Assembly (NCBI GenBank): GCA_040954595.2
Contig: CM082598.2
Span: forward strand, 4,402,001 to 4,466,000
From: Balanoglossus misakiensis
Lineage: Eukaryota; Hemichordata
DNA length: 64,000 nucleotides
Reading direction: 5' to 3'
The position numbers and the translations under genes are program-made. Positions 26,181 to 38,834 of this stretch are shown here, in pieces. How positions within the stretch are numbered: position 1 is the stretch's first letter; each line of letters begins with the position of its first letter. The notes beneath the pieces are model-generated. The model worked only from the letters and a program-made list of their open reading frames with translations, was not told the origin of the DNA and did not search any database.

Positions 26181-26814
26181 ATAACATATACAAATAGAAT
26201 TTATCTACGTTGCATAAGGACATCATTAAGGATTTTATTAATTACATTGGTAGGTGGCACTTAACTGCATTGGTAGATGGTACTTTTTTAAAGATGGAAG
26301 GGTACAGTAATCAATCACTCAGTACATAATATCAAATATGACTGATTTTCAATTTCATTCTCAGCATGAGAGCCACACATAATCAGATCACTGATTCCAT
26401 GCAATGAATGCAAGTGAACGTATATCAATTTTTGTTACTTCCATTGGAAACAGTCCTGTCCAGTGAGGGGCCTTTAAAGGGTTTCTCGTAAAATGTAGTA
26501 TACAACTCAAAAAGACTCAACTTTTTCTCTTATTTTTGCTCAAGGATACTTTGGATTATACCCTCTTCAAATTTAGAATATAAATTGAAGGTCACTGTGC
26601 AAAATTTTGTACGATACGGCAAAATTGCCGCAAATTTGAAATTCAAAATGGCTGCCGATCTTCGTGTTAACTCTTTGGAGACGATTCACACTAGTTTTGT
26701 GGATAACATTCTCAAAAGTTCAGTTGGTATTTCACTGGTAGTTTCTGTTTCCAATGTACATTTCTCTGATAGGTCCTGCGATTCCGAGATTCTTATTTTA
26801 TCGTCGCGAAAGTC

Positions 26815-29800
26815 TCATTCAAACCATTTTTCCCTTTTCCTTTTAGTCGTCCTGGCAGGCTTCCTAGCTTTCTTGTTTTGGTATTGTTGGACCAAGTTGT
26901 CGAAATCGTCCCTGCTGGCTGGCCGTTTCCTTTTTGGTTTCTTCGCTTTTGGAGCTTTGACCTGAATGAATAAAATAGCACACATGAAAAGTGGGAAATG
27001 ATTCTTTAAGGAGGATTAACACTTTCGGCTCATAACATGTTTGGAGTTCACAGTGGTAACATCTCAGGCACAGATCCAGTAAGCAAGTAATTCAGAAATA
27101 ATTTGTAACACACACTGAAATAACTTTGTCTACTTGACCATGAATCTCTAAGGAGATTCTGTGATTTATTCAACGAGCTAAGAACTCTGCAGCTATTATA
27201 GTTTCTTACAAAGCTTTTAGTTCCATCTGGCAACCTCATAATCAACCAAGTCTCGCGAGATCTCGCAATGAGCCGGAAATCATCTATTGGAACAGAGAAA
27301 CTTTTCAGAGATGCAGGTTTCAAAATAATAAGACCTACCATTGATTTTGCAGGAAAGGACCCACCCTGGTCACTCTTCATCTTACTCTGTCTCACAGCTC
27401 GTCTGCTCTGCTTGTCCTTGGGCGGTTTGGCCGTGGGTTTCTTGTTTCGATCTCTCTGTCGTATCTTGGGGCCAGAGTGTGAAGGTAGACCCTTCTTCAC
27501 TTTCTGACCCATGGCCGTTAACGCGATTTCTGGGACGAGTTTCTTCTTCTTTTGATGACTTGATTTGATGATTTCCTTCTTCTCATCTTGGCTAAGATTG
27601 TGTTTCAACTATCACAAGAAAACACATTCAATTATTCATTCACTTATTTATTTTGTAAGATAATTAGTAAATTAGTTAACCAATCAATAAAACAACCAAT
27701 CTCTTGATTAATCACTCAATCAATATTAATTGATTAATTATTGACCAATTGATTGATTGATTGATTCATTCATTATTGATTGGTTTAGAATCAATTAATT
27801 AATTACGTGATCAATCAGTCAAATAAAAAATCGGTTTATATTGATTTATGATTACTCTAAGTAATTAATTCTTTGAATCAAACATGACAATAAAGTTCAT
27901 ACAAAATTACTAAAAAATACAGAAATCTAAGGTTTGATAATAGGACCAGTAAGAAAGTATGCCACTGCTTTCAAACATAAACATTATAGAAGACATAGAC
28001 TTACCAGTGATTTCTGTTTCCGCCTCTCCTTGGCTAGCAGTGCCCTTTTATTTTCAAGTGAAAACTCCACAATCGGTCTCTGAGAGTGAGATAACACTAT
28101 ATCAGAATGCATTCAAGGACCCAGTGTCATAATGATGACTCTATAATACCTTGTGTATCTGCTGATATGATAAAGCAAACGTGAGTTTGTGCAGTTAATC
28201 TGGATTCAAATCCTGTAAAATACAAGTCGATATTCTCCTTGGACAATAATTTAAACCTCACCTTGTCTTTCCCAAATATATCTGGGTTGTTGTTGATGTG
28301 CTGTAGTGCTTTCAAGGCGTGTTCATGTTCTGAGAATTCCACGAATGCGTAACCACGCGACTTTGCGACTTTCTGGGCGTTCACCTGAGATAAGTCTCGC
28401 ATCACCCGGGCCTTCAGAGAGAAAAATACAGATCACAAGGGATTTATCACACATTTAAAAGAGGCAGTCTATCGTGTTATGTGCATATGCGTAATTTTGT
28501 CTGTACAAACATTACGTCTAATCCAAATGTTCTGCAAATTTTGCATTTGCTGCATTCAAAAAATGGACTGCCTTAACTTCCTACCATATTTCACGCGCAC
28601 TGCAAAAGTAGACTTTATTTTGTCCCTTCTTTTCCCCCAATTTGCTGTCATTTCTCAGAGTCTCTGGTTTGGTACATGCCCATAGGACGATCGTCGCCCT
28701 TTAAAGTAGCCAGAATTGTGGTGAAGACACTGTACAATTATTCCCCCTGGTCACTGGAACTGACAATAACATTTCCAGGAACTCACCTCTGTAATGTTCA
28801 CCCCTTTGTCATTAACAGCTTTCCAGAATGCCCCCCTCAGCTGTTTATCATCGACCGACTTCGGCAGATTGTGAACGCTGAGTCTCGTCGGTGAGATGAA
28901 GATGTCTAAACTTTTCAGTTTCTGTCGCTTCACCGATTCCAGTTTTGACCGCTTGCTCACATCGGCCGGCGAGAGACCCTCGGCTTCCTTGGTGCCCGGT
29001 CGAATCACTGTCAATCAAAGAACAAGGTTAATGAGCCAGTGTATAATGAAAGCGGATCGAGCTACACAAGAAATGTACTGACCATAGGTTTTACATCAGT
29101 TCAGTCCCATACGACACAGTTCCTAGCAAGACAAACTAGCCCCAAACTTCTACAATGTACATAATTGCAAACAATGTGGTTCTTACTTTGTATTACACTG
29201 TAGTGTAACTGCTACAGTGTACATCATTGCAAACAATAGGGTTGTTACTTTGTATTACACTGTAGTGTAACTGCTACAATGTACATCATTGCAAACAACG
29301 TGGTTGTTACTTTGTATTACACTGTAGTGTAACTGCTACAAAGTACATCATTGCAAACAATGTGGTTGTTACTTTGTATTACACTGTAGTGTAACTGCTA
29401 CAATGTACATCATTGCAAACAATGTGGTTGTTACTTTGTATTACACTGTAGTTTAACTGCTACAATGTACATCATTGCAAACAATGTGGTTTTTACTTTG
29501 TATTACACTGTAGTGTAACTGCTACAATGTATATCACTGCACACAATGCCATTGTTATTTTGTATTTTATCGCATTTTCAAGTTACTTTGATACAAAATG
29601 TTTGGTTGGGGGTCTCCCTGACCAGTGGATGGAAACAATGCTGATGGTGTGTTTATAAACAGAAAATTTACACATGTGCAGTTAAGACTTACATCCCACT
29701 CTTGCTAAATACAAGTTTCTCTTATCCTTGTTCTTTTTCGGTTCCTTTTTCTCTTTCATCAGTTTTTGTGCATCATCTCTGCTCAGCGCCATGGTTACGT

Positions 29801-32800
29801 TGAGTTTCCGCCCATCAATGAAGATGCCGTCCGTCTGAAAGAGAAACATAGTTACTGTGAGTGTGATTGGATGGTATACGTAAATTTGATTTTTTATGAC
29901 GATGCAAGGCATGAGAGTTTTTATCACAAATTACAAACCTGCGACTAAACAAAAGATGACTATTTCCTCACAAATAAACATGAGACAACAGAAAAATCCT
30001 AACTTACCTTAGTATCTTCTTTGGCAGCAACTTCCAAACATTTGGCCACATCTTCTTGTTTATAAAATTTCACAAACGCAATTCCTGTGAAACGATTAAA
30101 GTAAAATATGTTATTCTTTCACCAAAAATGTCTGATTCACTGTCTAGACAACAGGGCGATCTGGTCCCACGAAATTTACCAAATACTGGAGTTAGAAACT
30201 TCTCGAACAAAATTTGGGGGATTTTCATGACCCACCATCCTGGTATTTCTAGTGGTACCATATAATCCATCATCCGTTTTCAAGGTACAAAGTAGTCAAA
30301 AAAGACGCAATAATGATCAAGGTAGGCATCGCATTTTTACCTCTTGATCTGTCTGTGTCTGGGTTGATCAACAAATTACAATATGCCACCTTTCCGTACA
30401 CTTCAAACTTCTCAGCGATATCTTCTTCAAGTGACTCGAATGGTATATTCCTGAATGAAAAAAAAAACAGGCTGTTATTAGATTCTGAAAATAAGTTTCA
30501 CTTCAGAAATGATGGGTGAATGCATAAGTTTCTCATGTTACTTCTGGATAATTTTATCATCGTTCATATGATGTCCAAATAATGTTATGCTTTCACACAG
30601 AACAAGAAATCTACAATTGATATCCAAAACAAAAATACTGAGATGATAAGATGTTTTAGGAGTCAATCGGCTAACAAAAATGTTGAAAATTTGTCATTTA
30701 GTATTATTGTACAATTCTTTTTTAAGTTTGACTACCTGACAAACAAGGTTTTTCCTTCTGATACATCACTAGTTTTCCTTGGCTGCGGTTTCCGTGACGA
30801 CTCGTCATCGCTATCTGCATCACTCGCCGATTCCATATCTGACCATTCATCATCATCATCATCATCATCATCACCGTCATCATCATCACCGTCATCATCA
30901 CTTTTACCATGGTAACCATCCTCTGATTTGTCATCTTCAGCGTCATCTTCTTCTTCACTTTGTTCTGAATCTCCCTCTACAAAGATATGTGAATCTCACG
31001 GTTATTTCTCTTATTTTATTGACTTTTGCAACTGAATGTAGGAATAATACAATCTCACACTCCCAAGGACCTGGGATCATATTGCTCACACTCGTCAGGG
31101 GAAAAAAACTGCATCACAAAAAACTGTTATGCTGCACTGAAATAATTCACACACCTTCACTTTCCATAGACTCATTCTCTTCAACATCCTCATCTGATTT
31201 CTCTGTATTTTCCTCTTTCTGTTCTATTTCGTCCTCTTGTTTTTGTTTGTCTTTTTGTTGTTTGATGGCTTCTTCGTATTTGACTTTTGGGACAGCCCAG
31301 TCCACAGCCACCGGCCGGCCTATTGGAATCACACAACCATATCAGGAGAAACATATGAATTGGTGAAAATTACAAAACAAGAATACTGAAAAAACAACAA
31401 CGAAAAGTTACACCTAATAGAGCTTAAAACCAAGTTAAAGTTAAGGGTAAAATAATAAATATATTCATGAACCAACCTTTGATTTCTTTCATGTTAAGAT
31501 TCTTGACGGCTTTCGTAGCATCTATAACATTGGAGTACTGAACAAAGCCAAAACCAAACATTTTTCCATCTTTTTTCTTGGGGATGGTCACTTCGCTAAT
31601 TTCACCGTACTCACTGAAAATTTCTTTTAAATCATCTTCCGAGCACTGGAAAGCAGAAAAATAAAAGTAAAACACAAACTACGCGAAGGGAAAATTTCCT
31701 GTTTTCCAGTAGAAAAAAAATACTGAGAAAAAAAGTGCTTTAACAGAGCTTGAGACAAAATCAGTACTGATCTCTAATGCTTACCTTAAAACTGATATTT
31801 CTCACTATCAATCTTGATTTTTTCATGTTTGCAAATGATTTTCTTTTCCTGGACAGTAAATCCGCTTTTATAGCAGACCCTACAGAATGAGAGAAGATTT
31901 ATGCAGACTTTATGATGTGACCAAGATCGTGTGTTTGTGTGAAAGTGTGACAGAGATATACCATGACACACACACACACACACCCATCCATCCATCCATC
32001 CATCCATACATCCATACATACATCCATCCATACATACATACATCCATCCAACCATCCATCCATCCATACATCCATCCATCTATCCATCCATCCATCCATA
32101 CATCCATCCATCCATCCATCCAACCATCCATCCATACATCCATCCATCCATCCATCCATACATACATACATCCATCCATCCATCCATCCATCCATCCATC
32201 CATACATACATACATACATCCATCCATCCATACATCCATCCATACATACATACATCCATCCAACCATCCATCCATCCATCCATCCATACATCCATCCATC
32301 CATCCATACATACATACATCCATACATCCATCTATCCATCCATCCATACATCCATCTATCCATCCATCCATCCATCCATCCATACATACATCCATCCAAC
32401 CATCCATCTATCCATCCATCCAACCATCCATCCATCCATCCATCCATCCATACATCCATCCATCCATCCATCCATACATACATCCATCCATCCATCCATC
32501 CATACATACATACATACATCCATCCATCCATCCATCCATCCATCCAACCATCCATCCATCCATACATACATACATACATACATCCATCCAACCAACCATC
32601 CATCCATCCATCCATACATACATACATCCATCCATCCATACATACATACATACATACATACCTACATACATACATACATACATCCAACCATCCAACCATC
32701 CATCCAACCATCCATCCATACATCCATCCATCCATCCATCCATCCATCCATCCATACATACATACATACATCCATCCATCCATCCATCCATCCATACATC

Positions 32801-35800
32801 CATCCATCCATCCATCCATACATACATACATACATCCATCCATCCATCCATCCATCCATCCATCCATCCATACATCCATCCAACCATCCACCCATCCATC
32901 CATCCATCCATCCATCCATCCATACATACATACATACATCCATCCATCCATCCATCCATCCATCCATCCATACATCCATCCATCCATCCATCCATACATA
33001 CATACATACATCCATCCATCCATCCATCCATCCATCCATCCAACCATCCATCCATCCATACATACATACATACATCCATCCAACCAACCATCCATCCATC
33101 CATCCATACATACATACATCCATCCATCCATACATACATACATACATACATACCTACATACATACATACATACATCCAACCATCCAACCATCCATCCAAC
33201 CATCCATCCATACATCCATCCATCCATCCATCCATCCATCCATACATACATACATACATCCATCCATCCATCCATCCATACATCCATCCATCCATCCATC
33301 CATACATACATACATACATCCATCCATCCATCCATCCATCCATCCATCCAACCATCCATCCAACCATCCATCCATCCATCCATCCATCCATCCATCCATA
33401 CATACATACATACATCCATCCATCCATACATCCATCCATCCATCCATCCATCCATCCATCCATCCATCCATCCATCCATCCATACATACATCCATCCATC
33501 CATCCATACATACATCCATCCATCCATCCATCCATCCATCCATCCATCCATACATCCATCCATCCATCCATCCATCCATCCATACATACATACATACATC
33601 CATCCATCCATCCATCCATCCATCCATCCATACATACATCCAACCATCCACCCATCCATCCAACCATCCACCCATCCATACATCCATCCATCCATACATA
33701 CATCCATCCATCCATACATCCATCCATCCATCCATCCATCCATCCATCCATACATACATCCATCCATCCATCCATCCATCCATACATCCATCCAACCATC
33801 CACCCATCCATCCATCCATCCATTCATACATACATCCATCCATCCATACATACATCCATCCATCCATCCATCCATCCATACATACATCCATCCATCCATA
33901 CATACATCCATCCATACATACATCCATCCATCCATCCATCCATCCATCCATACATACATACATCCATCCATCCATCCATCCATCCATCCATCCATACATC
34001 CATCCAACCATCCATCCATCCATACATACATCCATCCATCCATCCATCCATCCATACATACATCCATCCATCCATACATACATCCATCCATACATACATC
34101 CATCCATCCATCCATCCATCCATCCATACATACATACATCCATCCATCCATCCATCCATCCATCCATCCATACATCCATCCAACCATCCATCCATCCATC
34201 CATACATCCATCCAACCATCCATCCATCCATACATACATCCATCCATCCATCCATCCATCCATCCATCCATCCATCCATCCATCCATCCATCCATACATA
34301 CATACATCCATCCATCCATCCATCCATCCACCCATCCATACATCCATCCAACCATCCATCCATCCATCCATCCATCCAACCATCCACCCATCCATCCATC
34401 CATTCATACATACATACATCCATCCATCCATACATACATCCATCCATCCATCCATACATACATACATACATACATCCATCCATCCATCCATCCATCCATC
34501 CATCCATCCATCCATACATCCATCCAACCATCCACCCATCCATCCATCCATCCATTCATACATACATCCATCCATCCATACATACATCCAACCATCCAAC
34601 CATCCATCCAACCATCCATCCATCCATCCATCCATCCATTCATACATACATCCATCCATCCATACATACATCCATCCATCCATACATCCATCCATCCACC
34701 CATCCATCCATCCATCCATTCATACATACATCCATCCATCCAACCATCCATCCAACCATCCATCCATACATCCATCCATCCATCCATCCATCCATCCATC
34801 CATACATACATCCATCCATCCATCCATACATCCATCCATCCATCCATCCATCCATACATCCATCCATCCATCCATCCATCCATCCATCCATCCATCCATC
34901 CATACATACATCCATCCATCCATACATCCATCCATCCATACATCCATCCATCCATCCATCCATCCATCCATCCATACATCCATCCATCCATCCATCCATC
35001 CATACATACATCCATCCATCCATCCATCCATCCATACATCCATCCATCCATCCATCCATCCATCCATCCATCCATCCATCCATCCATCCATCCATCCATC
35101 CATCCATCCATCCATACATACATCCATCCATCCATCCATCCATCCATCCATCCATCCATACATCCATCCAACCATCCACCCATCCATCCATCCATCCATC
35201 CATCCATCCATACATACATACATACATCCATCCATCCATCCATCCAACCATCCATCCAACCATCCATCCATACATCCATCCATCCATCCATCCATCCATC
35301 CATCCATCCATACATCCATCCATCCATCCATCCATCCATACATCCATCCAACCATCCACCCATCCATCCATCCATCCATCCATCCATCCATACATACATA
35401 CATACATACATCCATCCATCCATCCAACCATCCATCCAACCATCCATCCATACATCCATCCATCCATCCATCCATCCATCCATCCATCCATACATCCATC
35501 CATCCATCCATCCATCCATACATCCATCCATCCATCCATCCAACCATCCACCCATCCATCCATCCATCCATCCATCCATCCATCCATCCATCCATCCATC
35601 CATCCATCTATCCATCCATCCATCCATCCATCCATCCATCCATACATACATACATACATACATACATCCATCCATCAGATGGGCAGGAGAAGTGATTGGA
35701 ATGGGGCAGACTAACTGAAACGCAGTGTACCGGACGCATCGACGCACATTGCCAGGTCACACACTGTTGACCTCTCCCACTGACCTTTCAACTTTTTCCT

Positions 35801-38246
35801 GTGTAATCGACCAATAGCAGCCTTTGCATCTTTGCATCGCGTGTACACAATCTCTGCTGTTGTTTCCTTGTCCTCTTCCACTGGAAATTTCACCTCACTG
35901 ATATTTTCTGTTCTCCTGCAGGGATTGGAATAACATTAATCAGCAATATTATGACAACACAAGTGGTAAAATAAATTTTCCAGAATTTTCAAGGGGTAGT
36001 TTCAAATTCCTGATATCCTTCCAAAATTCTAACCCGTGGTTATTGAGTTTTTGAGTTTTGACCAATTTCACATTTTTCCAGTTAATTTGCATATTTTTGG
36101 CAATGACAACTTCATTAGAACAAACTCCCATCTACAGCGCGGCCTGCATCTACACACCAAATATCGACGTTATACGCATAGCGGTTTTCAAGTTTTTTAT
36201 GTGGACGGACATACAGACATACATCCATCCATCCATACATACAGACACAACCGATCCCATAAGGTCCCATGGTACATACCAATGGGACCTAAAAACTGAT
36301 TCACAGATTTCACCTACGTGAGTAGTTTATCAAGATCTTCTCTGGTTGTCTCATCTGGTAGTCCGCTAAGTACAACCGTTCTTGTCAGCTCAGTGTATGA
36401 AGGTTTGTCATCCGATTTCTCTTCTGGCTTGCTTTTCTTGACTTCAGGAGCATCTCCTGTTGCTGCTGAGGGTTTTTTTGTATCAGAGAGAAAGTAAAAA
36501 TGTCACTTTAATCAAACATAAAGCCTAGGGACTGAAGTACAGCGATAAAAAATATATTGTTTCATTAAAGGGACAAAGTCTCTCTCTCTCGCTGCCCTTT
36601 TTCCATTAATCATGTTTGATACAGACACTGCTTATGTTATTCTACATGTGGATATATAGTGAATGAATGTTCAACCACACACAACTTCCATCCCGCTTGT
36701 ATGATATGACAGTAAAAACACGCCAAAATGAATAAATGGCAGAGACCAATTATTCATTTTGGCGAGTTTTTTCACTCTTGTGTCTACAAGCCAGATGGAA
36801 GGTGTGTGTGGTTGAAAGTTGATTCACTATATATCCACATGTACATTAATATAAACGGTGTCTTGTATCAAACATAATTAATCGAAAAAGGCAGCGAGAG
36901 AGACTTTGTCCCTTTAAAGGTCCATATTTGTTGACATGGGCATTTCTATATAAACAATAGACCTTTCAGTCAGCTGTGCATCAGATACTTGTAATGTCTT
37001 TTAAGAGAGTTCCGAGTAAATTACCTTGTTCGATCTCTTCCCCTCGCCGCCTCTTCTTCGCTTTGAAGTCTTTGTTCGCATAATCAACCAGTAATTTTCT
37101 TCCTTCCAGTTTCACCGTAGAATCCTTGGCTTTCACTGCATCATCTCTGCAGAAGACAAACAGAGAGCACTGATTAGACTGGTCCAGCCACTGTGCAATC
37201 TGATTAAAATCAGATGTAGGGTACGGCGACGTATTTTACTTCGCGGTACGGTATTCTTATGCTGTCGCCTCACACTACATCTGACCAACTCCCATAGAAG
37301 CTCCCGTTCAAAATCTCTAAATTTACTGGGCCAGTAAACCAATCAGAAGGCGCCTTATAAAAAATGATAGGTATCCCTCAGTGTAGATCGACGTAACATG
37401 CAATCTGATTGGCCTGACCGCAATGGGAGGTTCAAATATCTTAGACTTACCTCAATGCAAATGTCACATAACCAAAGCCCCTGCATTCTGTAGAACCTGT
37501 GAAAATACGGAAAGTCTTGATTATTGCCTCAGATTAAACGAGATTTAGATGCAAGTATAAAGGTAAGCCTTGGTATCCAACACTGAAAATGAACATGGTC
37601 TCCTATAAATGGATGATGAAGTTGACATCAACTCACAGGCAAAAGACACGGTTGTTTCGATGTGTTTTTACCGGCCTTGCCTCCACAGCCCTCCAGTGGG
37701 GGGGGGGGGGTCACCCCCTGTTGACGTGTTGGCACCCCTAGCACTTTGCAAGGGGGGACCAGTCACCATGTGCCCCTTGAATGATGTCATTCACATGACG
37801 TTAGAGAAATTACAGTCCCCCATGCCAGAGTGGAATCCCCCTCCCCCAATATTCTGGCAAAGGGGGGCATATCCCCCCCCCCCCCCCGTTGATGGCATCC
37901 TGAATGAAACACTGAGCTACAGTAACCTACATATGTAGCCGATCAACACGCGCCTGTGGTGAACTGGTACAGCTACATGCACCGTACGTACTACACGACA
38001 CTTGTGTACAATCTGGGATGAGTTCATAGCATGAGGATCGCCATAGCATCGACAACACGTGGAGAACGACGAAGTTAACATGCCAAATAAATTAAAAAAT
38101 GATTCACGTAACGGTCACGTACCTTTGTTACTGACAACAAAACATCGCCTAAGTGGCCCAATATCACTGAAGACTTCTTCTAACTTCGCATTTGTCGTGG
38201 AATACGGCAAGTTTCTCACGAACAACGTGCTGCAGGGCGCAGCCAT
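26815..38246 (-). CDS. RBM28: RBM28-like nucleolar RNA-binding protein, 17 exons, 810 aa
   Basis: Exons from the start: 38246-38123, 37496-37451, 37146-37025, 36465-36318, 35915-35785, 31879-31785, 31645-31477, 31319-31155, 30976-30736, 30450-30341, 30084-30008, 29834-29693, 29007-28787, 28411-28262, 28079-28005, 27608-27339 and 26961-26815. They total 2433 bases, exactly in frame. RRM cores visible: [18 protein letters not shown] (residues ~8-55); a degenerate one, VVLSGLP (~130-190); [16 protein letters not shown] (~215-290); LFVRNIPF..GIAFVKF (~410-490); [16 protein letters not shown] (~560-650). Residues ~335-395 are Asp/Glu-rich and the C-terminus is Lys/Arg-rich, ending KREKWFE. Phrases such as [26 protein letters not shown] and [12 protein letters not shown] match vertebrate RBM28 as I recall it. 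RBM28 (yeast Nop4 relative) acts in the nucleolus in 60S ribosome assembly and binds spliceosomal snRNAs. No close AATAAA was found downstream. Confidence 0.95.
27240..27310 (+). repeat. Single diverged monomer of the 98-bp satellite
   Basis: AAGTCTCGCGAGATCTCGCA followed by ATGAGCCGGAAATCATCTAT aligns with the satellite stretch AAGTCTCACGAGATCTCACA and its GGAAAATTATCTATT. It lies in the last intron of RBM28, outside the arms, and keeps CpG where the arrays have CA. Confidence 0.6.
27620..27870. repeat. Low-complexity ATTG/CAAT-rich tract in an RBM28 intron
   Basis: Irregular repeats of CAAT, ATTG and TTAATTAA fill most of the intron between exons 15 and 16. There are no coding or element features. 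Confidence 0.6.
29150..29560 (-). repeat. 62-bp minisatellite, about 6-7 copies, in an RBM28 intron
   Basis: Units read CATTGCAAACAATGTGGTTG, TTACTTTGTATTACACTGTA, GTGTAACTGCTACAATGTA. This is the reverse complement of the array at 2570-2995. It lies in the intron between exons 12 and 13 of RBM28. Confidence 0.85.
31983..35676. repeat. 3.7 kb CATC/CATA tetranucleotide array in RBM28 intron 5
   Basis: It is almost pure CATC with interspersed CATA runs, occasional CAAC, CACC and CATT variants, and a short CA run (31967-31982) at its left edge. Because no phase of CATC/CATA/CAAC or its complement contains a stop, all six frames stay open for hundreds of codons (His-Pro-Ser-Ile or Asp-Gly-Trp-Met periodic). 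These are not genes. Longer duplications are visible: a CCTAC interruption at 32661 recurs at 33153, and a CAACCATCCACC block at 35169 recurs at 35349. Confidence 0.97.
36569..36913. mobile_element. TTAA MITE family M1, full-length hairpin (RBM28 intron 3)
   Basis: The ends AGGGACAAAGTCTCTCTC and GAGAGACTTTGTCCCT are flanked by TTAA (36565-36568, 36914-36917). Almost the whole element is self-complementary: GTATCAAACAT, ATATCCACATGTA and GTGTGGTTGAA occur in both directions. The centre contains CGCCAAAATGAATAA and its inverse. Confidence 0.8.
37640..37920. other. G/C-homopolymer-rich patch in RBM28 intron 1
   Basis: Runs of about 12 G (37683-37694) and 15 C (37870-37884) face each other with several shorter runs between. 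They resemble the facing G and C runs of the MITE at 61050-61835. No exon. The first intron otherwise shows nothing recognisable. Confidence 0.4.
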
Positions 38247-38452
38247 ATTTAAAGTGTGTTGTGTGGTTGTTTCGTTACTCCAACATACCGCCATCAGCGG
38301 TGCCCATTTCAGTGACTTTTGTTTTCTTACAACTGGCTACGCCTTAGCCATGGGAAACAACTTTCAGGAACATTTTAAAACAAAACCAGAGACTCTGGTT
38401 ACAAACATTGGATACAGTCAATGTCATTAGGCAGTGTGTCCTAGCAACAGAC

Positions 38453-38463
38453 AAGATGGCGGC
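38453..38463 (+). promoter_or_regulatory. YY1-type motif upstream of RBM28
   Basis: AAGATGGCGGC, the consensus YY1 core, lies about 210 bases before the RBM28 start codon. Such sites are common at transcription starts of animal housekeeping genes and would fit the RBM28 promoter. This also lies in the short 590-bp gap behind the 3' end of the next gene on the same strand. Confidence 0.4.
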
Positions 38464-38658
38464 CGCCATAGTCTGTGTTGGAGATCAGGCAAAGAAGCAA
38501 AGTGGGGTAAAAAGAAGGGACAAAACTAAAGTCAGATTGCAAAGATGGGCACATGGTCATCCATTCTGTCCAGATTTTTTTCTTGTACAAATTGAGAGAG
38601 TATTCAAGCACACAAAAAATTCCAAAACACATGTTTTCTCAACTTCAATTACAAGCAA

Positions 38659-38664
38659 TTTATT
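38659..38664 (-). terminator. Polyadenylation signal of the coiled-coil gene
   Basis: AATAAA on the - strand, 171 bases past the stop codon at 38835. It is a plausible 3' UTR end just upstream of the RBM28 promoter region. Confidence 0.4.
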
Positions 38665-38834
38665 CCACATTAAACATCAATTCAGCGTATAAAATATAAC
38701 TTCATTTCAAACATTGAAATTTTCTAATAAAAATAAATGTTACAGATTTAAAACTTCAGACATTTGTTTTAAAAAAAGTTTCAATGGCTTTATGTTGTGT
38801 CAGTGGACTTGTGTTTTTTGACTGCATGTTATGT

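Noticed and set aside
31887-35718. Open frames up to 1275 codons rich in HPSI/HTYI, and DGWM/YVCM on the other strand
   Set aside because: They are a by-product of a tetranucleotide repeat that has no stop codon in any frame; all six frames are open together and no codon bias or domain is present.
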